From Planctomycetales bacterium (lineage in GTDB: Bacteria > Planctomycetota > Phycisphaerae > Sedimentisphaerales > Anaerohalosphaeraceae): 48,460 bases of DNA. The position numbers were made by a program, and so were the translations under genes. This document shows, one piece after another, positions 1 through 8,920 of the stretch; position 1 is the first letter of the stretch, and the number at the start of each line of letters is the position of its first letter. Location of the stretch: the NCBI GenBank assembly GCA_022615575.1, contig JAKEGM010000039.1:1-48460 (forward strand). The letters run 5' to 3'. The notes under the pieces were generated by a model. The model did no database searches, had not been told where the DNA came from, and saw only the letters and a program-made list of their open reading frames with translations.

Positions 1-752
1 ATGCGGTCGTTGAGGAACGAAAACGGCACGGGCTCGGCGTCGCCGGGCTGGAGCTGCACCTTGTCGTAGTCAACGGTCGTCCCGTCCAGGCGGCAGGGTG
101 TGCCGGTCTTGAGCCGCAAAACAGTCAGCCCCAATCGCCGCAGGCCGTCCGAAAGCTCATTGCTGGCGGGCTCGTCCAGTCGGCCGCCCTGCCATTGCGT
201 TGTGCCGAGGTGCATGATGCCGCGAAGGAACGTGCCGGTCGTCAGAATCACGCAGGGCGCCGTGAATGTTCGTCCGTCTGTGCAGGTGACGCCGCACACG
301 GCGCGTCCCGAACTTGTCAAGGTTTCAGCTTGGCCCTGTTCCTGCGAGTTGTCGCCTTGTCCTGTGAGTATCTCCGCGGCGGTTCCTTCATCGATAGTCA
401 GGTTGGGGCAGTTTTCCAGATATTGACGGACGGTGTTTTTGTATTTGTATTTGTCCACTTGGGCGCGAGGGCTTTGCACGGCGGCTCCCTTCGAGCGGTT
501 GAGCATGCGGAACTGGATGCCGGAAGCGTCCGTGGCCCGGCCCATCAGGCCGCCCAGGGCGTCGATTTCGCGGACGATTTGACCTTTGGCAAGGCCGCCG
601 ATGGCCGGATTGCAGCTCATCTTGGCAATCGTATCCCGGCTCATCGTCAAAAGCAGCGTCTTTGCCCCCATCCGCGCAGCCGCCCACGCCGCCTCCGCCC
701 CGGCATGCCCCCCCCCTGCTATAATCACATCATATTTTTGCGTACCTGTCAT
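1..752 (-). CDS. mnmG: tRNA uridine-5-carboxymethylaminomethyl modification enzyme MnmG (GidA), N-terminal part, truncated by window edge
   Basis: Reverse-strand reading from ATG at 752 gives MTGTQKYDVIIAGGGHAGAEAAWAAARMGAKTLLLTMSRDTIAKMSCNPAIGGLAKGQIVREIDALGGLMGRATDASGIQFRMLNRSKGAAVQSPRAQVDKYKY, the MnmG FAD-binding N-terminus. It is absent from the ORF track because it runs off the window. Confidence 0.95.
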   Translation of the reverse strand, partial: MTGTQKYDVIIAGGGHAGAEAAWAAARMGAKTLLLTMSRDTIAKMSCNPAIGGLAKGQIVREIDALGGLMGRATDASGIQFRMLNRSKGAAVQSPRAQVDKYKYKNTVRQYLENCPNLTIDEGTAAEILTGQGDNSQEQGQAETLTSSGRAVCGVTCTDGRTFTAPCVILTTGTFLRGIMHLGTTQWQGGRLDEPASNELSDGLRRLGLTVLRLKTGTPCRLDGTTVDYDKVQLQPGDAEPVPFSFLNDR

Positions 753-1078
753 GTCGTAATCTAAGCATTAAAAGTTCTGCTAAAAAACAACGTATTTTAT
801 TATGTTAATCCGAAACACCTCAAAAAACAACGATACACAATCGAATGCGATTTTTCGGGGGTTTTTCGAACAAGAAAAAAGGAATAAACGTAAATTTCAA
901 AATGCCCTGTTTTGTGCGGGAGGGGGAGTTTTTTTGTCTTGAGGCCGGCAGCAAATAATGGGAAAATCATAATCTCGGAAGAAGGGAAAAATGCGGACGA
1001 GACGGCCGCGCTTGTGTTTTTCAGCATCAATGGTTGGAATTGAACAGAGTTAAACTGAATGGAAGAAAGGAATTAGGT

Positions 1079-2512
1079 ATGAAACGAACAATTGTGATAT
1101 GGACAACGGTTGTCATGATTTCTCTGCTGAATGCGGGTGCATGGGGGGGTGAACAAGACACCAACGGCATTGAAACGCTCCGCAGGACCGGCAAGGCCTT
1201 CTCGGCAGTCGCCAAAAAGACGACGCCGGCGGTGGTGGCAGTGCAGGTCAGGGCCAAAATCTCGACGCTGCCGCCGGGTTTGGGGTACGGTTCGCCGTTT
1301 GACAGCGACTTTTTTGAGCGGTTTTTCGGGCAGCGGATTCCGCGAACCCCGCAACAGCCGCGGGAACGCTGGCGCGAAGGTCAGGCATCGGGATTTATTA
1401 TCAGCCCCGACGGCTATGTGCTGACGAATAATCATGTGATTGACGGGGCCGACGAAATTGCGGTGCTTTTGGACGACGGGCGGAAGTTTGAAAAGGTTAA
1501 GCTGGTCGGTTCGGACGACAAGACCGATGTAGCCCTGTTAAAGATTGAAGATGTTGACGGTTTGCCATCGGTTGCGCTGGGCGACTCGGATGCGCTGGAA
1601 ATTGGCGAGTGGGTCATTGCCATTGGCAATCCGTTCGGTCTGACGGAAACGCTGACGGTGGGCGTGGTCAGCGGGTTGAGGCGAAATCTCGGCGGAGAGG
1701 GGTTTCAGGACTTTATCCAGACCGATGCGGCGATTAACCCCGGCAATTCCGGCGGACCGCTGCTGAATCTCAACGGCGAGGTTGTCGGCATCAATGCGGC
1801 CATTGTTACGGGCGACGGCGGCTATATGGGCGTGGGACTGGCAGTGCCGATCAATATGGCCAAGGCGATCAAGGAGCAGCTTATCGCAACCGGCAAGGTG
1901 CAGCGGGGCTACCTGGGGATTTCGATGCAGGATATCAGTGCGGATATGGCGGATTTCTTTAAACTCAAAGACAGCAAAGGGGCGCTGGTTACCGATGTGT
2001 CCGAGGATTCGGCGGCGGAGAAGGCGGGCCTGCTGAAAGACGATGTGATTATTCAGATTGGCAATAAAAAAATCAATGATTTACAGGATGTCAGGAACAT
2101 CATCGGGTTTACGGCACCGAACACGACGGTCGAGATAACGATTCTCCGCAACGGCAAGGAAAAGAAAGTGACTGTCACAGTGGGTTCGCAGGAAGAAAGC
2201 GAACTGGCCTCCACGTCGGATGTCGGCAGGAAACTGGGTCTGACGGTACTGACAATCGATAAGGAGGTCGCCGGCGAATACAATATAGCCGCCGGCAAAG
2301 GCGTTGTCGTCAGCGAAGTCGAAGCCGACAGTGCAGCCCATTATGCGGGTCTCCAGCAGGGGATGGTGATTCTGGAGGTCAATCGTACGGCGGTCAATAC
2401 GGTGGGTGAATTCAATGCGGCCATTACAGAATCCGAAACCAGCAGGAAGGTGCTGCTGCTGGTCAAGGTCGGACAGTATGCCCGATATGCCGTGCTGTCG
2501 CTGGAAGAATGA
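1079..2512 (+). CDS. Do-like serine protease (DegP/DegQ/HtrA) with PDZ domains
   Basis: Signal peptide, then triad motifs LTNNHVI (H), DKTDVALLKI (D), NPGNSGGPLLN (S) and PDZ-like C-terminus. ATG at 1079 with an upstream GGAA-type RBS is preferred over the ORF-track start at 1034. Confidence 0.93.
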   Translation: MKRTIVIWTTVVMISLLNAGAWGGEQDTNGIETLRRTGKAFSAVAKKTTPAVVAVQVRAKISTLPPGLGYGSPFDSDFFERFFGQRIPRTPQQPRERWREGQASGFIISPDGYVLTNNHVIDGADEIAVLLDDGRKFEKVKLVGSDDKTDVALLKIEDVDGLPSVALGDSDALEIGEWVIAIGNPFGLTETLTVGVVSGLRRNLGGEGFQDFIQTDAAINPGNSGGPLLNLNGEVVGINAAIVTGDGGYMGVGLAVPINMAKAIKEQLIATGKVQRGYLGISMQDISADMADFFKLKDSKGALVTDVSEDSAAEKAGLLKDDVIIQIGNKKINDLQDVRNIIGFTAPNTTVEITILRNGKEKKVTVTVGSQEESELASTSDVGRKLGLTVLTIDKEVAGEYNIAAGKGVVVSEVEADSAAHYAGLQQGMVILEVNRTAVNTVGEFNAAITESETSRKVLLLVKVGQYARYAVLSLEE

Positions 2513-2531
2513 TTTTGTGAAGATAGAATCA

Positions 2532-2566
2532 AAAAAAGCCCGGCCTTTCGCAGACCGGGCTTTTTT
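2532..2566. terminator. Bidirectional intrinsic terminator between htrA-like gene and pyrE
   Basis: AAAAAAGCCCGG-cctttcgcaga-CCGGGCTTTTTT, a perfect 12-bp stem with A/T tails, between convergent genes. Confidence 0.93.
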
Positions 2567-2574
2567 ATTGGCGG

Positions 2575-3099
2575 CTAATCGACAATGCCGAGGTCTTCTT
2601 TGGTGATGATGCTGTCAAAGACGAAGCCCGCGCCCTCGATGTTTTCGCGGGCGCCCTGCTTGCGGTCGATGACGCAGACGATTTTTTTGACCGTCGCCCC
2701 GGCCTCGGTGATAATCCTGGCGGCTTCGAGCACCTGCCCGCCGGTGGTGGCGATGTCCTCGACCAGCAGCACCACATCGCCGGCTTTGAGGACGCCCTCG
2801 ACCATCTTGCTTGTGCCATAGTCCTTTTTACTGTTGCGGACGATGATCCACGGCTTGTTGGCCTCCATCGCGGTGGCCGCGGCCAGCGCCACACCGCCCA
2901 GCTCCGCCCCGGCGATGAGCGTTACATCCTTTGTCAGATGCCGGCAGAATTCCTTGCCCAGCTGCCGCAGCACATCCGGCTGGGTCTCGAACAGGTACTT
3001 GTCCATATAATACTTGCTGCGTTTGCCGCTGCGCAGAACAAAATCACCTTCCAAATATGCCACTTCTTTAATCCGTTTGGTCAATTGCTGTTTATCCAT
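2575..3099 (-). CDS. pyrE: Orotate phosphoribosyltransferase
   Basis: PRPP-binding motif VVLLVEDIATTGGQVLEA; N-terminal GDFVLRSGKRSKYYMDKY. Confidence 0.93.
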   Translation of the reverse strand: MDKQQLTKRIKEVAYLEGDFVLRSGKRSKYYMDKYLFETQPDVLRQLGKEFCRHLTKDVTLIAGAELGGVALAAATAMEANKPWIIVRNSKKDYGTSKMVEGVLKAGDVVLLVEDIATTGGQVLEAARIITEAGATVKKIVCVIDRKQGARENIEGAGFVFDSIITKEDLGIVD

Positions 3100-3110
3100 T
3101 TAGAAATCCC

Positions 3111-4544
3111 TTAAACCTTTAGTTCGACTTTTTTGTTTAGTTCTTTACGATATTTTCGCCGGATGGGGGCCACGACTTCGGCGACAAACTCATCCACCTG
3201 CTGCGGTGCTCTGCCGATGTAATCCTTAGGGTTCATGACCTTTTTGAAATCGACCTTGGCAAAGGCCGGGTCTTTTTTGAGCCGTTCAATCAGGTCGTTC
3301 TGCAGGCCGTGCTGCTTGACCTGTGCCGCGGCGGCGTGCGAATGCACACGAATCCGTTCATGCAGGGCCTGCCGGTTGCCGCCGGCCGTAACGCCGGCCA
3401 TCATGATATTTTCCGTCGCCATAAACGGCAGCTCTGCGCTGACATGGGCGGCAATGACCTTGGGATACACTGCCAACCCGGATGCAACGTTCATCATAAT
3501 CTCCAGAATCCCGTCCGTCGCCAAAAATGCCTCGGCCAGCGTAATCCGCCGGTTGGACGAATCATCCAGCGTGCGTTCCAGCCATTGCTCGGCGGCGGTC
3601 ATCGTCGGGCTGGTTGCCAGCGACATGACGAATCGGGCCAGTCCGGTGGCGCGTTCGCAGCGCATCGGGTTGCGCTTGTAGGCCATTGCGGAAGAACCGA
3701 CCTGTGATTTTTCAAACGGCTCTTCAATTTCCTTGAGGTTGGCCAGCAGGCGGATATCGTTGCACATTTTATGCGCCGACTGCGCAATCGAAGCCAGTGC
3801 ATCGACAACCTGCTTGTCAATCTTGCGCGGATACGTCTGCCCCGTAACGGCGCAGCACGCTTTGAAGCCGAAGGCCTGTGCGACCATCGCATCCAGTTTT
3901 TTGACCTTGGCGTGATTGCCGCCGAACAGCGACAGGAACGACGCCTGTGTGCCGGTCGTGCCCTTGATGCCGCGGAAGGGAATACGTTCAATCCGGCATT
4001 CAAGGTCGCCCAAGTCCGCGACAAAATCCGCACACCACAATGTCGCACGTTTGCCGGCGGTTGTCAGTTGTGCGGGCTGGTAATGGGTAAAGCCAAGTGT
4101 CGGCAGGGAACGATGCTGTTTGGCAAAGCGTGCCAGTCGGTCGATGAGGGCGGCTAATTTGCCCGCCAGAATTTGCATGCCCTCCCGAAGAATAATAATA
4201 TCGGCGTTGTCGGTGATGTCGCAGCTTGTTGCGCCCAGATGAAGAATCGGTGCGGCCTTGGGCGCGGCATCACCGAACGTGTGAACATGCGCCATGACAT
4301 CGTGGCGGAATTTCCGTTCGTAATCGGCGGCCTTTTTATAGTCGATGTCGTCCAGATGCTTCTGCATGTCCTTAATCTGCGCATCGGTAATCTTCAGCCC
4401 CAGTTTTTTTTCTGCCCGTGCCAACTCCAGCCACAGCCGCCGCCACGTTGAAAACTTCTTGTCCGCGCCGAGCAATTCAGCCATCTCTTTGGATGCGTTC
4501 CGCTCTACCAGCGGACAGGTATATATACTCGTGTCTTTTGTCAT
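3111..4544 (-). CDS. purB: Adenylosuccinate lyase
   Basis: Lyase signature GSSAMAYKRNPMRCERATGLAR; HLGATSCDITDNAD. Likely start MTKDTSIY at 4544; the longer ORF begins at 4574. Confidence 0.93.
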   Translation of the reverse strand: MTKDTSIYTCPLVERNASKEMAELLGADKKFSTWRRLWLELARAEKKLGLKITDAQIKDMQKHLDDIDYKKAADYERKFRHDVMAHVHTFGDAAPKAAPILHLGATSCDITDNADIIILREGMQILAGKLAALIDRLARFAKQHRSLPTLGFTHYQPAQLTTAGKRATLWCADFVADLGDLECRIERIPFRGIKGTTGTQASFLSLFGGNHAKVKKLDAMVAQAFGFKACCAVTGQTYPRKIDKQVVDALASIAQSAHKMCNDIRLLANLKEIEEPFEKSQVGSSAMAYKRNPMRCERATGLARFVMSLATSPTMTAAEQWLERTLDDSSNRRITLAEAFLATDGILEIMMNVASGLAVYPKVIAAHVSAELPFMATENIMMAGVTAGGNRQALHERIRVHSHAAAAQVKQHGLQNDLIERLKKDPAFAKVDFKKVMNPKDYIGRAPQQVDEFVAEVVAPIRRKYRKELNKKVELKV

Positions 4545-4650
4545 AATTACTTCCTTTTCCATATTAAAAATCAAAGATTAAAATGTAAAATGACAATGCA
4601 AAAATTAAAATGGCTCAGACGCACTCTTTTTGATTTTTACACGTTGATTT

Positions 4651-5598
4651 TTACATTTTCAGTATAGTCTCAATCTCTTCTATCACGTCTTTATCCAGTA
4701 TCCAGTCGCCCGCCCGGACGGTTTCTTCGATTTGTTTGGGTTCTCGTGCGCCGACAATCGCGGCGGTAACTTCCTCTTTTCGCAGCACCCATGCAATGGC
4801 CAACTGCGCAACGGTTCTGCCGTTTCGTCGGGCAATCGGTTTCAGGGCCTCGACGATGTCCAGATTCCGCCGGAACTTTTCCCCGGCGAAATTCGGATCC
4901 TGCAGGCGGTGGTCATCGGCCGCCAGCGTCTTGACATGCTCCGGAGTGAACTTGCCCGTCAGCAGCCCCTTCTGCATCGGGCTGTAGGCAACGAGGCCGA
5001 TTTTATTTTCCGCACAATACGGAATCAGCTTTTTTTCAATATCCCGCCGGAGCATACTGTACGGCGGCTGCAAAGCGGCTGGCGGATAAATTTTGGCGGC
5101 CCGCCGCAGGTGGTCAACGGCAAAATTACACGCCCCGATATGCCGCACCTTGCCCTGCTCAACAAGCTTGGCCATCGCTTCCCAGCCCTCTTCGAGCTGT
5201 TCATCCGGCTGCGGCCAGTGCATCTGATGCAAGTCAATCACCTCGACACCCAGCCGCCTCAGACTGTCATCGCATTCCCGGATGATGCTGTCAGAGTCGA
5301 GGCAGTTTATCTTTTCGCGTTTATCATTCCACAACAGCGAACATTTGGTTGCAATCAGCGGCTTTTGGCGCATTTGTTTGATCGCCCGCCCGACGATTTC
5401 TTCGGAATGCCCGCAGCCGTAAATCGGCGCCGTATCGAGCCAGTTGATGCCGGCATCGACCGCCGCCCGAATGGTCCGAATGGAGTCCGTATCATCCTGT
5501 GGCCCCCAGCCGAACTGCCACGGCCCGCCGATGGCCCATGTCCCCAGCCCGATCACCGTCAATTCCAAATCCGTTTGTCCAAGCCGTCGTGTCCGCAT
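4651..5598 (-). CDS. Aldo/keto reductase
   Basis: MRTRRLGQTDLELTVIGLGTWAIGG..., GINWLDTAPIYGCGHSEEIVG, AIAWVLRKEEVTAAIVGAREPKQIEE. Confidence 0.93.
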   Translation of the reverse strand: MRTRRLGQTDLELTVIGLGTWAIGGPWQFGWGPQDDTDSIRTIRAAVDAGINWLDTAPIYGCGHSEEIVGRAIKQMRQKPLIATKCSLLWNDKREKINCLDSDSIIRECDDSLRRLGVEVIDLHQMHWPQPDEQLEEGWEAMAKLVEQGKVRHIGACNFAVDHLRRAAKIYPPAALQPPYSMLRRDIEKKLIPYCAENKIGLVAYSPMQKGLLTGKFTPEHVKTLAADDHRLQDPNFAGEKFRRNLDIVEALKPIARRNGRTVAQLAIAWVLRKEEVTAAIVGAREPKQIEETVRAGDWILDKDVIEEIETILKM

Positions 5599-5663
5599 TT
5601 ATCCACTAAAAACAAAAATCAATGCCGCAATATACCACAAGACCGCCCTTTCGGCAAGAAGCC

Positions 5664-6374
5664 CTATCCGTATGTTGTCCCGCGCCAAATGTACAGCGCG
5701 TTGAGAGCCAGCAGATGGAGGGGGCCGTAAATGAAATCCATCACCGTCCAGGCAATAAAGATGCCGAATGCGCGGATCGTCGGATGGGCCATCAGGGCGC
5801 GGTAGTTATGGAGCGTGTTGCCCTTCAGGATAAACTCCATCAATGCGGTGCCGTCCAGCGGCGTAACAGGAATCAGGTTAAAGACGCACAGCAGCACATT
5901 GAGCGTGAATAAAATGCTGACCAGCACCGCCGCGGCCTTCGGCAAACCGTCGGATGTGGCCTCAACAACGGTTGTGAAATTAATCTTTTCGGGGGCGATA
6001 AAAATCCCCGCCGAAATCCCGATGTGGACGAGAATTCCCGCAACGATGACCAGTATCAGATTAGCCGCTGGCCCGGCCAGCCCCATCAGAGCCGCCTGCT
6101 TTGGATAGCGATGCGCCCAGTACGGGTCATACGGCGTACTCGCCCAGCCGATCATCCAGCCAAACTGAGTGCCGATAAAACTCAACAGCGGCACAACCAC
6201 CATCCCAAGCGGCGAGCGCTGAATGTGCGGAACGGGATTGAGCGTGACCAGGCCGTGACGCAGGGCCGTATGGTCGCCGAATCGATATCCCGCAAACGCA
6301 TGCGCAAATTCATGAAACACCGTTGAAAACACAAACACCAGATACCAGGCGATGCAAAGTTGCAAGGGGTCCAT
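5664..6374 (-). CDS. Site-2 protease-like M50 family membrane metalloprotease
   Basis: HExxH motif FHEFAHAFAGYRFGD, multiple hydrophobic segments, NLIPVTPLDGTAL (NPxDG-like) motif. Confidence 0.9.
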   Translation of the reverse strand: MDPLQLCIAWYLVFVFSTVFHEFAHAFAGYRFGDHTALRHGLVTLNPVPHIQRSPLGMVVVPLLSFIGTQFGWMIGWASTPYDPYWAHRYPKQAALMGLAGPAANLILVIVAGILVHIGISAGIFIAPEKINFTTVVEATSDGLPKAAAVLVSILFTLNVLLCVFNLIPVTPLDGTALMEFILKGNTLHNYRALMAHPTIRAFGIFIAWTVMDFIYGPLHLLALNALYIWRGTTYG

Positions 6375-6390
6375 ATCAGTTACCAGTCAT

Positions 6391-6402
6391 CAGTCAGCAG
6401 TT
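6391..6402. repeat. Left arm of 12-bp perfect inverted repeat flanking the four-helix-bundle gene
   Basis: cagtcagcagtt; exact reverse complement of 6789-6800. Confidence 0.9.
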
Positions 6403-6407
6403 ATCAG

Positions 6408-6770
6408 TTATTTGTTTATCCGCGTTGCCTTTAGAACAGAAAATAACATCTTAGCGATTTCGTCCGCATCTGCAAACAAACTTTCATATTCTTTTTTGAG
6501 CAGGTATCCTGTATCTTTTAACAATGACAACCAATATTTCGTTTCAAGACATTCCTTGTACGAGAGAGGCATTTTATGAGAAAAATCATCCTCAGAGATT
6601 GCACCATTTGCTTCAGCGATGTTAGCTCCTATCGAAGTTCCGCATCTTAAAAGTTGTTTTGACAATACATACTCTTTCTTGTGTTCACAAAGATACTGAT
6701 AGAGCTTTACCATTCGTATAGAAAAGGCATACGCTTTCTGATACACTTTGCTTTTTCGACCATCACTCAT
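6408..6770 (-). CDS. Four-helix-bundle protein (S23 / 23S rRNA intervening-sequence protein family)
   Basis: Hallmark segments YLCEHKKEYVLSKQLLRCGTSIGANIAEANGAISEDDFSHKM and KECLETKYWLSLL. Confidence 0.92.
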   Translation of the reverse strand: MSDGRKSKVYQKAYAFSIRMVKLYQYLCEHKKEYVLSKQLLRCGTSIGANIAEANGAISEDDFSHKMPLSYKECLETKYWLSLLKDTGYLLKKEYESLFADADEIAKMLFSVLKATRINK

Positions 6771-6788
6771 AAAAACTCCTTCATTGGC

Positions 6789-6800
6789 AACTGCTGACTG
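6789..6800. repeat. Right arm of 12-bp perfect inverted repeat
   Basis: aactgctgactg; reverse complement of 6391-6402. Confidence 0.9.
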
Positions 6801-7559
6801 TTAGCTGTAAATCATTTTGGTTGTCATTCCGCCGTCGATAACGATGTTTTGGCCGGTGACAAAACCTGCTTTGTCCGAGCATAAATACAGCACCATCTCA
6901 GCGACGTCTTCCGGCCTGCCGACCCGCCCTGCCGGATGCTGGGCATGGTCTTGTGCTGACAGTTTTGTATGCTGACATCCGTGCTGATAGGCATCGGTCA
7001 CAATCCAGCCGGGGCTGATGCAGTTGACACGCACCTTCGGTGCTAAGCTGATGGATAGCGCGCGGGTTAATGCGACAAGGCCGCCCTTCGATGCCGAGTA
7101 GGCCTCGGTGTTCGGTTCGCTCATCAGGGCGCGCGTTGAGGCGATATTCACAATCGCGCCGCGATTTTTTTCCAGCTGTTCTTTGCAATGTTTTGCGCAC
7201 AAAAACGCGCCGGACAAATTGACAGCCAGCACGGCCTGCCACTGCTCCCAGGTCAACCTGTCCATTGGCTGATTGCAGGCCGTTGCCGCGTTGTGAATCA
7301 GAAAGTCAATGCGGCCAAAACGCCGTACGGCGTCTTCGGCCATCGACTGCACGGATGACTCCGATGCAACATCTGTTGCCGAAAAGAAGAACTTGTCCGG
7401 TGCGTTGAGGAACGCTTCGGCGCTGGATTGCAGCTCCGCGCTGTGTTCGGCGATGACCACATTGGCGCCGGCCTTCAAAAACAGTTGCGCGATGCACAGC
7501 CCGATCCCCCGGCCTGCGCCGGTGATAATCGCTGTTCTGTGTGAAAAGCATGAGTCCAT
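6801..7559 (-). CDS. SDR-family oxidoreductase (FabG-like)
   Basis: TGxxxGxG motif ITGAGRGIGLCIA; catalytic YSASKG; SPGWIVTD. Likely start MDSCFSHRTAI at 7559. Confidence 0.92.
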   Translation of the reverse strand: MDSCFSHRTAIITGAGRGIGLCIAQLFLKAGANVVIAEHSAELQSSAEAFLNAPDKFFFSATDVASESSVQSMAEDAVRRFGRIDFLIHNAATACNQPMDRLTWEQWQAVLAVNLSGAFLCAKHCKEQLEKNRGAIVNIASTRALMSEPNTEAYSASKGGLVALTRALSISLAPKVRVNCISPGWIVTDAYQHGCQHTKLSAQDHAQHPAGRVGRPEDVAEMVLYLCSDKAGFVTGQNIVIDGGMTTKMIYS

Positions 7560-7572
7560 AAAATATCCTGCA

Positions 7573-8361
7573 TCACATTTGGATTCGATTTTGCACGTAC
7601 GCAAGAATATGGTCCGTTACCGGCCGAAGCTGGCTGGTGTTCGGCAGGAAGCTGATTATCGCCTGCAAATAGCCGCGGTCGCGGATTTGTTTGAGCGTGT
7701 GGCCAAAGTACACATCGAATACCCAGCCCAACTGCAGCAGCTTGGCGTCGTTGATGGTTCGGATCAGGCGATAGTCGATTAAGGTGTTGTTCAGGAGCGC
7801 CTCGATGATGGCCGGATTGCATTCCGGCGTGTTGGGAAACTCGATTTCCCACTTAAACTTTTCCGGCGTGTCGGCCAGAATACGGTAATTTGTTACCAGC
7901 AGATCAAAGATGTCCAGCTTGTCCGTATCGCGGATCATTTTGGAAAAATGCAGCGAGCGGTCATCCAGGGCGGGGAGTTCTTTGGCCCCGTGGAACTCGA
8001 CGGCCTGTTTGATGATCGCCCTTTCGTCAGCGGGCAGATTCTCCAGCAGGCGATGTTCATCCAGCACCGTCAGCGCCAGGAGACAATGATTTTCACTGAT
8101 TTGATCCTTGTAGGTGCGGTGGCGTTGAAACTGCGGGAAACGGCCGACATCATGGAACAAGGCGATGGCCTCCGCCAAAATCGCGTCGGGCCGAGCCATT
8201 TCAAGGGCAGCGGCCAAATCGCGCATCTGTTTGCAGACGCGGTGCGTATGGCATTCCTTGAGCCGGATGTTCTCATTTAAAAAATCATCGCCGTCGGCAT
8301 AAAAGCCCGCCGCAAAGCCGGTGAACCACCGTTTGTAATCCTCAAGCTGGGATTGCTGCAT
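7573..8361 (-). CDS. HD-domain phosphohydrolase
   Basis: ALFHDVGRFPQFQRHRTYKD (HD motif) and later KMIRDTDKLDIFDLL. Confidence 0.88.
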   Translation of the reverse strand: MQQSQLEDYKRWFTGFAAGFYADGDDFLNENIRLKECHTHRVCKQMRDLAAALEMARPDAILAEAIALFHDVGRFPQFQRHRTYKDQISENHCLLALTVLDEHRLLENLPADERAIIKQAVEFHGAKELPALDDRSLHFSKMIRDTDKLDIFDLLVTNYRILADTPEKFKWEIEFPNTPECNPAIIEALLNNTLIDYRLIRTINDAKLLQLGWVFDVYFGHTLKQIRDRGYLQAIISFLPNTSQLRPVTDHILAYVQNRIQM

Positions 8362-8555
8362 TGTTTTTTGTTCCTGAATTCTTATGGACGATTTCGGGCC
8401 TTATCTTACCAGACCGGCCGCAGGATTCCAGCAGGCAGTTGATTTATCCAAATTTTTTGAGAAAAAGTTTGGGCAAAATCTTCTCCGAGAGGGTATAAAT
8501 ATCTCCGTCAACCCGGTGTTCTCTGCGGCAAAAGCAAAAAGAAAGGATGCGATGT

Positions 8556-8837
8556 ATGCCGGCAATTAAGGATGTTGTCGTCAGAAAGCCCTCCGGGCAG
8601 GAGGCCGATATATGCCGAACCTGGCCGATTTGGACCTGCGGCGTCAGTACGTTTGAGTGGGAATATACGCAAACCGAAAAATGCCTCATTCTGGAAGGCC
8701 GCGTTACGGTTCGCGGTTTGCCCGATACAGGAGCGTCTGTTTCGTTTGGTCCGGGGGATTATGTGCAGTTTCCAAATGGCCTAAAGTGCGTCTGGAATGT
8801 TGCCGAGCCGGTCAGAAAACATTACGATTTCGAATAA
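8556..8837 (+). CDS. Small cupin-domain protein
   Basis: EYTQTEKCLILEGRVTV...VSFGPGDYVQFPNGLKCVWNV, cupin motif pattern. AGAAAGG RBS upstream of ATG 8547/8556. Confidence 0.85.
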   Translation: MPAIKDVVVRKPSGQEADICRTWPIWTCGVSTFEWEYTQTEKCLILEGRVTVRGLPDTGASVSFGPGDYVQFPNGLKCVWNVAEPVRKHYDFE

Positions 8838-8920
8838 ACAGACCGGTTGGTATCTAAAAATACAGAATTGGTGCGGCAAGGGATTTTCTCTTCCTTAAGT
8901 TTTATCTGAAAGGTTGTAAA

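Noticed and set aside
195-764. 189-aa plus-strand ORF at left edge
   Set aside because: Antisense to mnmG, which is clearly encoded on the minus strand but missing from the ORF track.
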